NCBI GenBank assembly: GCA_949987705.1 | Contig: OX465281.1 | Location: 190,513,112 to 190,577,111, forward strand | Direction: 5' to 3' | From: Thereva unica | Taxonomy: Eukaryota; Arthropoda; Insecta; Diptera; Therevidae | Length of the DNA stretch: 64,000 nucleotides | Shown here: in pieces, positions 10,853 to 21,924 of the stretch | Position numbering within the stretch: position 1 is the stretch's first letter | Layout: each line of letters opens with the position of its first letter | Notes under the pieces: generated by a model | The model's input: the letters and a program-made list of their open reading frames with translations, nothing else | The model's database searches: none | What the model was told of the DNA's origin: nothing | Position numbers and translations under genes: made by a program

Positions 10853-13132
10853 GTCCGAGCGCTGGAGCATTTCCAGTGGTTTTGGCCTGATGTAACGGGC
10901 TTTTTTAGTGGAATCGATCAGAAATGACATCCCCAACAATATCTAGGGGGTGCGCAAGCATGAAACTCCAAGGAAAATTTGTGGTAGCCCAAAAACTGAA
11001 AAATTCACTAAAAATTCCCTGTTTTTTGACCTTTCTTGTTAAATATCTCTTAACGAAGGCTTCTACAGTCTTCGCCCAAACAAAATGCCTAGGCATTATA
11101 TTCGGGAAAGTTTCTTTTTTCTTAGTTTTAAAACTTTGGGTTTCTTTTCGAATAGAACGCCTAATAAAATAGAACGCCTAGGCAGTACATTGGAATATGT
11201 CGACAATTTTTATGTTACGGCCCACATAAGGGTATTTTGCCGATCTAGCCGGTCAAAATTATTTATTTAGCTTATATTATTTCTTACAACTTCTTAATTG
11301 ATTTTATGATAATATCTAAAGTTGTTTTTTAACGAATAATCACTTAAAATTTTGGTAAGAAAATGTAATAAAACTTGATTTTTGTAATTTATGATTTGAT
11401 ATTTATTTTCTCTGAAAACACAATTATGTACTTTTTTGCACTAAGATGATGATGAGTGATATGTTTCTTTATCGTTCTGTTCGCTCTCTGGGTCTTCAAA
11501 GACCATTTCCAAATCTGATTCTGAATCATTTTCAAAGTCAAGTACAGCGGGAATCATCAAAGCAATTGCATCTTTCGTGAAAGGCAATGTCTTTTTTGGG
11601 AGTTGGTCTCAGGCCAGTAATAGTCCCTGGCAATGGTACTTTAACATTGCCAAAATGCAGGACAAAATTTTAGTTCGATGTAGGGGTCAATGTGAGTCAC
11701 CTCCCCATTTAGCCACCATCTTCAAAAAGGTGCTGCAAATGGGATTTCCACTATATCTCCGTAATACTACACCTTACAAAAAATTTGTTGGGGATATCCT
11801 AGCCCCTACACAACCCAAAAATAAAATCTTGTCCTGCATTAAAGTACCATTTCAATGGTCTGTAATCAGTGAATCAGAACTGAGTAAAAGCCTATTAATA
11901 ATGTCCATCATTAGTGTTTCCAAATACAGTTTCGGTACATCCACTATTAGCCCTGTTTCACTTTTAAATTTTTCGTGGATAGCTTTTTTCCTCTCCTTTA
12001 CAATTTCTTTATCAGCAGAAGATCTTAATTGCCACTTTTCACTGTGAGTTTAGATGACAGGTGCAGTATTATCTCAAACAGAGGAATTCTGGCGTGCAAA
12101 CTAGTCTGTTATTTTCCATCTTCTGTTTAAATTGTGCCTGGTGTGATTCATCGAAGCCCCACTTGCTAATTAGTTCTAAGGGGTCGCATTTATCTGTTCT
12201 GGGGTCACATAAAACATCCTTTAAGTATGTATGTATATAATATTGTTGCAGTAAGCAAATCTTGCAGATTAATTCAAACAATTTAAAACGATTTTTTCAA
12301 AAAGCAATAAAGCAATGTCTTATCTTATCATTAAAAAACACAGCGAAAAGTTTCAAAAGTGTGTGTTCTCAGCTGCTTTATCCAAATCCATTACAATATT
12401 CTTAAACAAGCCAGTGATCACAAAAATATGTACTTAGAAAGTCGAGCAAAATACAAACACTTCAAGCGATGACAAAGTTCCGACTAAAACCAGCGCACGG
12501 GTCCAACCGAAAAGACTCCGGTAACAGCTGCCTATTGTTCTCTATCCATTTTAAATCAAAAATAACCAATTTATTTCTGCCCGCAATAAAATTTTAGAAA
12601 TTGATTTTTTACCGGCTAGATTGGTAAATTACCCCTATGTGCGATCTTTACTTTTGAGATATTAGCAAATTCTGGTGTTAAAATTGTATTTATTTGATAC
12701 ATTTTTAGGACTTTTTCACATGTCGAAAAATTATGGTTGTATAAAACATGATTTTTTCTGTAAAAATTTTATCCAAAAAGCGAAAATGTTTCCGTGAATT
12801 CTGTTTCAATTTTTTGCAATACAACGCCTAAGCCGTATGTTCGAATAAAACGCTCACTAGGCGTACTACTCGCACACAACGCCCAGGCGCTATGTTCGGG
12901 CGAAGACTGTAGAAGCCTTCGTTAAGAGATATTTAACAAGAAAGGTCAAAAAACAGGGAATTTTTAGTGAATTTTTCAGTTTTTGGGCTACCACAAATTT
13001 TCCTGGGAGTTTCATGCTTGTGCACCCCGTAGATATTGTTGGGGAAGTCATTTCTGACCGATTCCACTAAAAAAGTCCGTTACATCACGCCAAAACCAAA
13101 AGTTATAGCTTTCACTGCTCTAGCGCCTGGAC
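10853..13132. mobile_element. long-TIR DNA transposon with Transib-like cargo
   Basis: Inverted arms start GTCCGAGCGCTGGAGCA on the left and end TGCTCTAGCGCCTGGAC on the right, each flanked by TA. The best-preserved stretch (about 10905-11080 against 12905-13080) includes AAGGCTTCTACAGTCTTCGC. Diverged arm sequence continues inward to about 11262 and 12603 (ACCGGCTAGATCGGCAAA and its partner). The 2.28 kb element contains a broken Transib-like gene on the minus strand. A TA duplication and GTCC ends are not typical of Transib, so the gene may be cargo or the family may be unusual. Confidence 0.75.
11439..12281 (-). pseudogene. Transib/RAG1-like transposase remnant, minus strand
   Basis: Reading the minus strand from 12281, the frame gives LKDVLCDPRTDKCDPLELIS, followed at once by KWGFDESHQAQFKQK. 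The WGFD block corresponds to the first catalytic aspartate region of the Transib-like family. After a gap, near 12047, comes KERKKAIHEKFKSETGLIVD, joined directly to NRLLLSSDSLI, so the GFGNTND block and the third catalytic region are deleted. The 3' end is an acidic tail (DFENDSESDLEMVFEDPESE, then SSSS and a stop near 11439). It complements the copy at 7610-8810, which lacks the WGFD block. Confidence 0.6.
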
Positions 13133-15021
13133 TATATATGTATGTGGGATTTGATGTGTTTTAAAATAAAACTCGCCAAATTAAAATAAAAAATAATTAA
13201 ATTAATATTATTAAAATAATACTCTTAAAAGTATACAATTCGTTATTACTAAAATAATCAATTCAATATAAATAGCCGTGTTTTTTTAATGAACTATATA
13301 GTTCTTCCCCATACAAATCTCAAAACCCAGGTTTTATCGGGGTTTCTATCGAGGTTTTGGGAAATTTCTTAATTTGCATATTGCATACTTTCGAGGGTTG
13401 GCATGTTGCATACTTTACTTTCGCGGGTTGGCATGTTGCATACTTTCGGGGGTCGGAAAGACGTAATTTCAAAATAAAAACAACAGAAAAGTGATGAGAG
13501 CAAATTTATAACAAATAATTGATTTTCTAGAAATATATTTATTATTTTCTAGAAGGGATTTCGTGTTACAGTGTAAAAAATAACACTTAACTTCCGTTTA
13601 ATTTTGAAATTTTTAAGCATCGAAGTAGGCGCTCCATGAAATTTCCCTTGTCGTTTTTTTAATGAGCTCGATAAAAAAACTATTTTTATGAGCTCGATAA
13701 AAAAAGCTGTCGAAAAATAGCAATGAAGGCAAATTGCAGATTTTTTCGACCAAGGGTATCTGTGGAAACTAGTCACTAGATTTGACATTGGAAAAGGTCG
13801 GCCATTCAAACGTCTAGTGACCAGTTTCATGAGATACACATTGTACATACATACAATGTAGCTTTCTCAATCAATATTTTGATAACTTTGGTCGAGGACT
13901 ACAGAATCAAGTTTGAAAACATTTTCGGAAGACCCGTGTGACCCGTTTTTCGGGTTAAAACAAACAGTATTCGCATGATTGCGCCCAATTATTATTGACA
14001 TTCTATTGTGCAGCTTATATTGAAGAACGTCTGGAATGCAAAATGTCTCCTCAACTGAGGCTTTTACAAATGGCATGAGGTTGCAAGTTTGCAAATAAGC
14101 TTATACCTGGGCTTATTCCCAGCATCGACTTCTTCAAAAACGTTCATCCAGAACACGTCTGTAGATTGTACATTTTTTATTTCAAAACGATAAAGATGGT
14201 TTCATTCCTTAATAATTTCATGAATTCCGAGGCCAAGTATCGTTTGTCAGATTTTATCCGCGTTGAAGCTGTGGAAGTGAAAATATAAATTTTCTCTAAA
14301 CGAAAGCTATTCTTTGGTGCCTTTTTAAGCTTTTCTTTATTTGGTTTGATCAAAAAATCGCTATATTGTTGTTTGACTGAAAAGAAAGGAAAGAATATCA
14401 CTTATCCATAGTCGATTAATTCGAACAGTGGAGCCAAATCGTTAAGAAATAGGAATTTACTAAACGAGTTTCTGTTGATTATTTTCAACTATTGTGAGAC
14501 AACTATTATTTTTTAAGTTGGCTCAATTAAATCAAGAGCATACGTTGCATTCCCTAGAAACTCCCCTGACGGGTTTTCTTCCCTGATTTCCCCTGGAGAG
14601 ATAAAGCTCCACTAAATTTAGGGAAGATTCCCCTGATCTGGCAGCAATGACTAAAGGAAGTCTACACGAGGGAGCACGTAAGAAGACAAACTGGGAGATC
14701 AGCTTTAATTTTACTTTCTTCTTTGGATGGCCGCTGGCCTGAACGGTCAAAAAATTTGAATAAATGTGTAAACTGAATTATAAAAACGTTTTATTTGTTC
14801 CTAGGAAAATTCCTACATGCAGGTATATATTAAGAAAGATAGCTGTGTGAAATAAAAGGTAATAAGAAGAAGAAGATGGGAAAAGGATTTTAAGAATAAC
14901 CGTGTTACTAATAAATGCGTTCCAAATAAATGTGTTATAATTATAAATAAAATCCGCATTACGAGTTTCCATAAAACTCCTATTTAATACATAACATAAT
15001 TTACAACTAATACAATTCCAG
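13133..15021. other. repeat debris, no gene seen
   Basis: Contains three short direct repeats of GGTTGGCATGTTGCATACTT at about 13381-13450 and one copy of an interspersed repeat (13540-13660). The open frames at 13549-14401 and 14532-14972 show no recognisable domain. Confidence 0.5.
13540..13660 (+). repeat. interspersed repeat shared with 20690-20830
   Basis: Shares ATTTATTATTTTCTAGA...TTTCGTGT, ACTTCCGTTTAATTTTGAAA and CGAAGTAGGCGCT with the reverse complement of 20690-20830, which lies inside the Harbinger element. Boundaries were not resolved. Confidence 0.6.
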
Positions 15022-15405
15022 ATTTATGCCCTGCATCCAGATAATTGGAGCAGCATTGACAAAATTTCAATAACGGCAGCAACCGCAATAATTTACCTCA
15101 GTTCACACTTTCAGATAATACTACTTTTATTCCGGCGAAGAGGTAAACATTGTGAGCATTTTCAGTTAAATAAATAATAACTATTTTTAGAGTTCATCGA
15201 CATTATCACATATGTAGCAAGAGATGGAAAAAGGTTTTATCTTTCAAAAGAAAAGACCGAACAACAAATATACAAAGACTTCATATCATTAACGACATAT
15301 ATCTTCATGGCAATATATGTACCAGTGTTGACTACATTATTTATTATGATTTCTACATCAGCTTTAGCATTTTATAATAACAACCAAGTATTTGAAGCTG
15401 ATAAT
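15022..15405 (+). pseudogene. odorant receptor, two-exon fragment
   Basis: Exon 15022-15142 (acceptor TTCCAG, donor GTAAAC) encodes YALHPDNWSSIDK and a membrane segment ending LLLFRRR. Exon 15191-15405 continues EFIDIITYVARDGKRFYLSK, then IYVPVLTTLFIMISTSALAF, then NNNQVFEADN before a GTAATT donor. Lengths and phases match the first two visible exons of the paralogue at 24209 (121 bp, and 212 bp plus one codon). The next exon is not found; unrelated sequence follows within about 50 bp of the donor. Insect odorant receptors are seven-transmembrane ligand-gated channel subunits in sensory neuron membranes. This copy is a truncated tandem paralogue, so it is called a pseudogene unless exons lie elsewhere. 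Confidence 0.8.
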
Positions 15406-16056
15406 GTAATTACTTCATTTTGTAATTCACTGTATACATGGGCACTTTCAAGAATTCACCATGGTAGCTACCGGTCGAACCAAAAGTTAATCTACCACTT
15501 CAAAAATTGAGCACTTACCATAAGTCACCACTCACCATGTTCGAATCTTTGAATAGAGAAGATAAGGAACCGAAATCAGCGTGCATTGTCGCGGAGTCGA
15601 GGGAAGCACTTGGCTTAAAAAATTGTCTTTCTATTTCTCCCTCCCCTTGTGTGTAAAACAACACTTGTCTTTGACATTTCTGTTCTCGATTGAAAATTTA
15701 ATAAATTTCTTCGTAAAAACTAAAATTATAAGTTAAAGCTATAGCTTTTTACAAAGTGAAAATCCTGTGCGAGATAAAAATTAGTGTCGATAAAATGAGG
15801 TCCGCCGCAAAAGGCTGTTCGGAGTGAAAACGCAACGGAAGGCACTTGAGAACATTCGCTATCATAGGAAAGTATTTTTTCTCAATTTATGAATATAAAG
15901 TATATATCCTTCCAATCCAAGGAATAAAGGGTCTCGTTGCATATTCAGTTGTTTTTTGGAATTGCGAATACTTTTAACGCCAATAAAATAAATTAGAGTG
16001 CAGTTTTTCTCCACAATTTTAAATGTAAGCTTTATCCACAACAACAAAATACTAAC
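15406..16056. other. no gene seen
   Basis: Unrecognised sequence after the Or fragment. No terminal repeats or coding motifs were identified. Confidence 0.45.
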
Positions 16057-16452
16057 CTGGGGCCGGTCCACGTAGCTCGAACGACGACAATCGTTCGAAA
16101 CGAATTTGAATACGAAAAAATTTGTCTCGAAAAGAATTGAGCGTTCACGTAGCACGAAAGAAAATTCAAGGAAACCACATTACTGAAACACAAAAAACCT
16201 TTACAAAAACCGCTGTAAAATTATACAATTTATTGGCATCAACTTAATTAAATTTTTAAAAATAATTTCCATATGTAATAACTTATAAAAGTCTACTTTT
16301 AAATTGGAAAATTAATCTTAATAATACAAGTGCTCGATAGCATAAAAGCTTTCGAGTGGGTATTCATGCCAACAAACGAAAATTTGCAATTTTTTCGAGC
16401 TACGTGAACGCGAAACGAACATTTTCGTTGTCGAGTTACGTGCACCGGCCCC
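16057..16452. mobile_element. 396-bp MITE
   Basis: Imperfect inverted ends GGGGCCGGTCCACGTAGCTC and (reverse complement of the right end) GGGGCCGGTGCACGTAACTC. Interior repeats of a TTCGAAACGAA type occur. No transposase is present. Target duplication is unclear. Confidence 0.65.
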
Positions 16453-17173
16453 GGGAACCGGGAAATTGGTTCAGGTTTGTGTAGGGTTTGCTCCAAACAT
16501 TTAGCCAAGTGAAGTGTTCTCATCGGGATGTTTGATGAGAAACGCATTCCCTCCAGGGCCATTGTCCGGATTAGACACAGACACTAAACAATACTGTGAC
16601 TTAGGGCCGGTTTCACAGTACGAACTTAATTTTTTCTTAAACTTAAGTAAATTTTTTCACTTAAGTGTAACTTAAGTCAAATTCGGTTTCACAGTGCAAT
16701 TTTGACGTGACAACGTCTTATAAATCGGTGCAGCTGGAAGGCATTTACGAAAAACATGTCACACTCAGATGCTGACGTCCATTCACAATGAACGACGTAC
16801 GGTAAGTTTTCGTCTACTGAGTATGTCATGAAATAGTAAAGTGATTAGATTAATGTCATTTACAACAATCACATTTAAACACAATTAAATTAACATTAAT
16901 TAAATGACAGATTATTTATAACTTGAAATAAGGTTTAACGATATTACAAATCTCGAGATTAGATGTGTTTAAACTTCTTCAACATTTGTTTAATTAATTA
17001 ACGGCTTGATAAATGTTAACTAACAATTTATAAACAATTAATCCAACTCAATTAAATGTTTCAAACAAAAAAAGGTATAGTCATAAATATAAATATTGAG
17101 AAACTGTTAAACAATATTACTTATTATGTTTATCTGAGCAGAAATTACTACGCTTTTTGCGATCGATCAAGAT

Positions 17174-18654
17174 GTGCAAATACCTTCAACGTCCAGTACA
17201 CCGATGGAGACAGAGGATAATGTACCATCAACGTCTGCAACACCTTTCGCTATCCCTCACACAACCCATACTACCCAAACGGATGCCGAGAGACGACTTA
17301 AGAATAGAAAACGTCTAGCAGCGACCAGAACTCCAGAACAGACGGCAGCATTTGCAAAAGCAGCCGCCGCAAGACAACGCAAGTATACTCGTATGTTAAG
17401 TGAAAAAGCTAAGTTGTCTACTGTCCACGAAACGTTGAAATCAACTATGGTGTCCTCTTCTGTCGCGGCAGAAAGAATTAGTGTTGCTCAAACTAATGTC
17501 GACCACATGTGCTTAGCAAACCAAATACTTTGTCCGTCGATTGGGTACCAGTGTACAAAAAGAGTGTTAACATTACACTGTCTAAATCAGTGAAATGCAA
17601 ACGAAAACAGTTTCCATGCGTGCCTGCTTGTGCCATTACGATCCACAAGTCCCAAGGTGGGACATTTGAAGTCATCGTTTATAAGTACTCTCCCAAGCAA
17701 CCACAACAATTGGTGTATGTGGCCATGAGTCGCGTAACGAGTATCAACGGCTTGCACATCATTACGGACAAGGATTCTTGCTTCAATTTCAAACATGGTC
17801 GACAAGGAAACGACTCAGACACTACGCGAGATATCGGCGATGAATACAATAGACTTGGTCGAGACCCTCTCAACACAATCACCAAAAAAGCAGTAAAATT
17901 TTGTGATGACGCTACCGACGCTGGACAAACTATCGTGACGAACATCAACTGTCAAAGTTTAAGCGCCCACGCCATGGACATGGAAACGGATATAGTGATA
18001 CCAAGATCTGACTATTTAGTACTGACCGAAACGTGGATGCGAGACAATCGTGAACCAGTTCCAATCAAGGATTATGAGTGCATATCCAGAAAGAACAATC
18101 AAACAAACTCAGATACCAACGCAGCTGGTGGAGTAGCTATCTATCGCAAATTATCATCGACATCTACAGCAAAAGTAGTCCAAATTGCGATTACAGACGC
18201 AGCTCGTCACATCGTAACTGCAGGTGACATGTGCTTGGCTGAAGTTACTTGCTTTACCGCGGATACTATCTTCAAGTTTGTGCTCAGCGCTGTATATATT
18301 CATCCAGGAGCTAGGTTGCAGGACATCGGAATGTTACTATCCCAAGGACTCAATCCGTATGTTCACAACAGCCAGTCCGTGCATCCGTTCCTGGAAGTTG
18401 ATTCTAGCATACCAGTCCTTCTGTGTGGTGATTTCAACACCAATGTGAAGACTGACGACAGATTTCTCAAATTCATGAAAGATATGTACAATCTCGAATG
18501 CGTATCAGATATTTCTAAGGCAACTACATTAAAAGGAACAATCATCGACTTGACTTTCGCAAGGCACATCACAATGGAAACACTTCCTTTCATTTCATAT
18601 TTCTCATATCATCGTCCTATCCTTAACAGAATTACCCAGATTAAAAACAGTTGA
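17174..18654 (+). pseudogene. Helentron deletion derivative: N-terminus, helicase tail, endonuclease
   Basis: Frame 17174-17593 gives a Ser/Thr-rich N-terminus followed by a basic, alanine-rich stretch (AAAARQRKYTRMLSEKAK). At about 17515 it joins, in another frame, CVPACAITIHKSQGGTF and VYVAMSRVTSINGLHI. These are the last motifs of a PIF1-family helicase. The same frame continues into an apurinic-type endonuclease: NINCQSL, VLTETWMR, VAIYRK, LLCGDFNTN, TLKGTIIDLTFAR and FSYHRPI. A helicase fused to a C-terminal endonuclease is diagnostic of Helentrons. The Rep region and most of the helicase are missing, so it is non-autonomous. The endonuclease catalytic residues E, D, N, D and H look intact. 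Confidence 0.85.
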
Positions 18655-19085
18655 ATTTGAGAATAGAGAAGTTCAGAAAGAGAAGACGTTGTCACGTAAA
18701 AACTTCGCCCGTATATGGACTTTACAGGCAACCAGATTTTTTTTCTTCTTCTTACTATTATATTTGTTTCTTACGGCGGCACTTCAATATTGTAAATTAT
18801 GAACTTACAATAGCCGAACTTTACATGTAAAATTTCCTTTTAATCGCGTTTTCCTTGAAATGTACTGAAATTAAAGGTCGATTCGCACTATACGGAACGT
18901 CAACGTCACGGAACGGCAACGGCACGTCAATTTAGCTTTCAATTCGCACTTAAACGTCACGTCAACGTTACGCAAATTTTGCGTTCAATCTAAAAAAAAA
19001 ATTAGATATGGTATTGTCTTTATTCCGTATTGCTGATTTTAAATTATTATATGGAATGCCAAAGTTTAATAATACCAAGTTAGCA

Positions 19086-19263
19086 ATGATAGCATTAATT
19101 TTGGAAGAAGAAGAAGAAAAAATTAAATTTAGCAACAAAAAAGAAAAAATGGGTGCAAAACATATTTAGTAGAAGAAGACAAGAAGGAGAATACCACCCC
19201 TTGTATAAGGAATTGGATGACGCCGAAATAAATTTTTATAAATATTTGAGAATGTCGAAGTAG
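19086..19263 (+). pseudogene. Harbinger transposase N-terminal fragment
   Basis: The frame starts MIALILEEEEEKIKFSNKK and shifts at about 19165. It then continues with SRRRQEGEYHPLYKELDDAE, followed by FYKYLRMSK. The layout (basic stretch, then H-x-LY-x-EL, then F-x-YLRMS) is that of the conserved start of PIF/Harbinger (HARBI1-like) transposases, where a typical form is FFKYFRMS. A stop follows directly, and the DDE domain is absent. Together with the TAA duplication it supports classing element B as Harbinger. Confidence 0.6.
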
Positions 19264-19760
19264 CAGTTTTATATACATACTTTTAATAAAACTTGAACAT
19301 AAAATTTAAAAAAACACATCTTTTCGAGAAATAAAAAATTGATGGTTTGTTTAATACATATAATTAAAACAAGTCAACTTCGTTTAATATAGAAAGTAAA
19401 AATTAAATTATACTTCATTGGTTAAATGTGTGATGGGATAGCTTTCATAAAATTCTTGTGCTGACGTGTTGGTGTTGGTGTTGCCGTTTGAGCATATTAT
19501 TGAACATTGAACATATTGATTCCTGGAGATTTGAAGTTGATGATATGCAGGAAGAACTTGTTTGAATTTACATTGGCTGTGGGCGTTTCATATCATATTG
19601 GTAGCTACTTTGCACCTTAGGCGAGCGTATCGGTCTTGTAATGCTGTACGTTAATGGCAATGTAGTAGAGGGTATAAATCGTTCGTTTGATTTCTCTTCT
19701 TGCAACTTCGTCCATTCTAATTTAGAAACTATTGCGAAAATTAAAATCTAATACTTACCT

Positions 19761-20089
19761 GGGGTCTTATTCTCTATTAGAATACTCAAATGCTTTTTAC
19801 TCGAAACTGTTATCCGAAACTAAAATGCTTCCGTATTCCCTCCCTATTACAATATTGCTTCCTTTAGTAGGAATGTCCCCGAAAGAAACGAAAATGAGTG
19901 CAAGAGGTTTCAATTGTCTCCCCCATACATAAAATGTTATAAATTGCTCGCTTATCCTTGATCTTTCGAGTAAAAATCTAACAATATAGTAACAGTTTCG
20001 AGCAGAATTTAATCAGTTTGTAATACAGAATACCATTCTGACATTTTCGAGAGAAATTCTCACAATATTGCAATAGAGAATAAGGCCCC
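19761..20089. mobile_element. MITE with TTATTCTCTATT ends
   Basis: The left end GGGGTCTTATTCTCTATT and the right end AATAGAGAATAAGGCCCC are inverted. A related right end (AATAGAGAATAAGGTCCC) occurs near 55780. It lies inside Harbinger element B. Target duplication was not resolved. Confidence 0.6.
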
Positions 20090-20689
20090 TGGTGTATTTA
20101 ATTCTTTGACAATATTTGACCAAATTTTCTCTTTGTGAGTATTTTCACTATACCTTTTCTGCGAAAGATCATACAGCTTCTCCTATCGCCGAACCTTTTC
20201 AATCAATTTTTCATCTTCCATGATGAATTAGTTTCTTCAAAAAAAGATTATTATTTGAAAAATTCGAAATGCTGCCGTTACTACCTTCGCATTCAACAGA
20301 ATAGATCAGTCACGTCAAGGCACGGCACGTCAAAATATAGTTTGAAACTAATCTTGACGTGCCGTTAAGTTGACGGTCCGTTACGTTGCCTATATATGTG
20401 AACGTGTAGTGCAAAACTCATTGAAGAATATTTTGACGTGACGTTGCCGTTCCGTGACGCGACGTTGACGTTCCGTATAGCGCGAATCGACCTTAATTGA
20501 CGTTTGAATTTTCTATGCATTCTGATTTAATGAAAACTTAAGTCTAAATAAATTGCCACTTAAGTTACACTTAAGTAAATTTTAAGTGGCAACTCTGAAA
20601 CAGGTTAATTAAGCTATTGCATAGCTTTTATCGCAGGCTTTGAGCGGGGTGACCGAATTGAGAAATTCCGTAACGAAAAAAAACCTAAC

Positions 20690-20830
20690 ACGAGAGGGGA
20701 AATTTTATGAAGCGCCTACTTCGATGTTTAAAAATTTCAAAAATTTCAAAATTAAACGGAAGTAAAGTGTCTGTTGACAACTGTTACACGAAACCCCCCT
20801 CTACAAAATAATAAATAAGTTTCTAAAAAA
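20690..20830 (-). repeat. interspersed repeat, inverted partner of 13540-13660
   Basis: Reverse complement shares CTTCCGTTTAATTTTGAAAT and CGAAGTAGGCGCTTCAT with the copy at 13540-13660. It lies in the right part of Harbinger element A. Confidence 0.6.
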
Positions 20831-21203
20831 TCATGAATTAATATCAAAGAAAAAACTTGAATTGATATCGGTGAAAAAAATACTGCATAAATAAAATAAA
20901 TAAATAATTATAATTGCATGAGTTGATACAAAATGCTATGTAATAGCTTTACCGCGGCAGTCCTCGAGTGCCACAGCCCGTATTTTTTTTATAGTTAAGT
21001 TCGCACTGTGAAACCGGCCCTTAGTGTTACGAGAATGCTTCCCCGATTTTAATTAATTGCGCTTCCTTCTCTTCGAAAATTCGATTATTCACCGGTAAGA
21101 TAACAGTCTCACCACAGCAACCATATTCTTTTGATGGTTGAAGTGGTAGATTTTAAAATATTTACGTTTTTGAAGTTATGCCAGTGATGAAAAGTTATTT
21201 TTA

Positions 21204-21903
21204 CAGTTTTTTCACATTAAAATCACCCTTTTGCAAATCAAATTCACCCGTTTAAAAATTACGTTATCCATAAGCGTGCGCCAAAACAATTGGGAATCTC
21301 AATATCGCTTTTTAATTGGCAGTGAGAATCCCAAATCCCACAACGAAAGTACATTCGAAAAGATAGGTGTTACTTTTATATTCCCAATCTTCCACGGTCT
21401 CACTGCCACTCCTGTCGTAGACAGATGGAGGAAGTGTTGTTGCTCGTACACGAGTTTCGAAGGGAAAATACAATGCACGTGCGCTCCATACGCGAAATGT
21501 GAATGCGACTGGAATTGTCATTTCCAATTTAAAGAATCGGCTAACATACTTATTTCTTGCACTAAGCTTGATTTTGGAAAAGACTTCCTCGATGGTCTTC
21601 AGCGTTGGAGAATGTGGTGGTACAAAAAGCACAGTGCGTATTTTCTGACCAACAAAATGTATGAATAGTAATAGATTATGGTGTGTCGAGCTTGACCGAA
21701 CCTGGATTTACTAATATTATTATAGAAGTACTTAATTTTCAAACGGGTGAATTTGATTTGCAAAAGGGTGAATCTTATTCGCAAAAGGATGAATTTTTGA
21801 ATTTAATTTGCAAAAAGGTGAATTTGATTTGCAAAAGGGTGAATTTAATTTGTAAAATGAATAATTAGATTTGCAAAAGGGTGAATTTAATGTGAAAAAA
21901 CTG
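21204..21903. mobile_element. Tc1/mariner-type TIR element with subrepeats
   Basis: Ends CAGTTTTTTCACATTAAA and TTTAATGTGAAAAAACTG lie inside TA dinucleotides (21202-21203 and 21904-21905), as for Tc1/mariner. The right end is a cluster of degenerate 19-20 bp repeats of GGGTGAATTTGATTTGCAAA (21744-21895), and the left end carries one or two inverted copies. A short minus-strand transposase relic (21555-21632) agrees with the assignment. The element is 700 bp. Confidence 0.75.
21555..21632 (-). pseudogene. IS630/Tc1-type transposase fragment
   Basis: Minus-strand translation FVPPHSPTLKTIEEVFSKIK resembles the end of the DDE domain (LPPYSPxLNPIEEVFSKIK), including the final glutamate. Only about 25 residues are recognisable. 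Confidence 0.5.
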
Positions 21904-21924
21904 TAGCGTTCGGAGTTTTTCAGT

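Larger units (their letters stand above)
18875..20493. mobile_element. PIF/Harbinger-type element B, nested in A
   Basis: Inverted ends start AGGTCGATTCGC[A/G]CTATACG and continue through repeated AACGTCAACGTC and GGAACGGCAACG motifs for over 90 bp. TAA flanks both sides (18872-18874 and 20494-20496). An N-terminal transposase fragment lies near the left end, and a smaller MITE (19761-20089) lies inside. It sits wholly within element A. Confidence 0.8.
16604..21020. mobile_element. PIF/Harbinger-type element A with nested insertions
   Basis: Inverted ends of 26 bp with one mismatch start GGGCCGGTTTCACAGT, and TTA lies on both sides (16601-16603 and 21021-21023). A TWA trinucleotide duplication and GGGCC-type ends are characteristic of PIF/Harbinger. 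The 4417-bp span contains a Helentron derivative (17174-18654) and a second Harbinger element (18875-20493), so the carrier's own sequence is confined to the flanks. No transposase of the outer element was found. Confidence 0.85.

Noticed and set aside
11577..12047. 156-codon plus-strand frame
   Set aside because: The recognisable family blocks are on the opposite strand; this is their shadow.
16057..16452. Placing the 396-bp MITE in Harbinger because of its GGGGCCGG end
   Set aside because: No TWA duplication could be seen, so the superfamily is left open.
21231..21668. 145-codon plus-strand frame
   Set aside because: It lies within a TIR element whose recognisable transposase scrap is on the minus strand.
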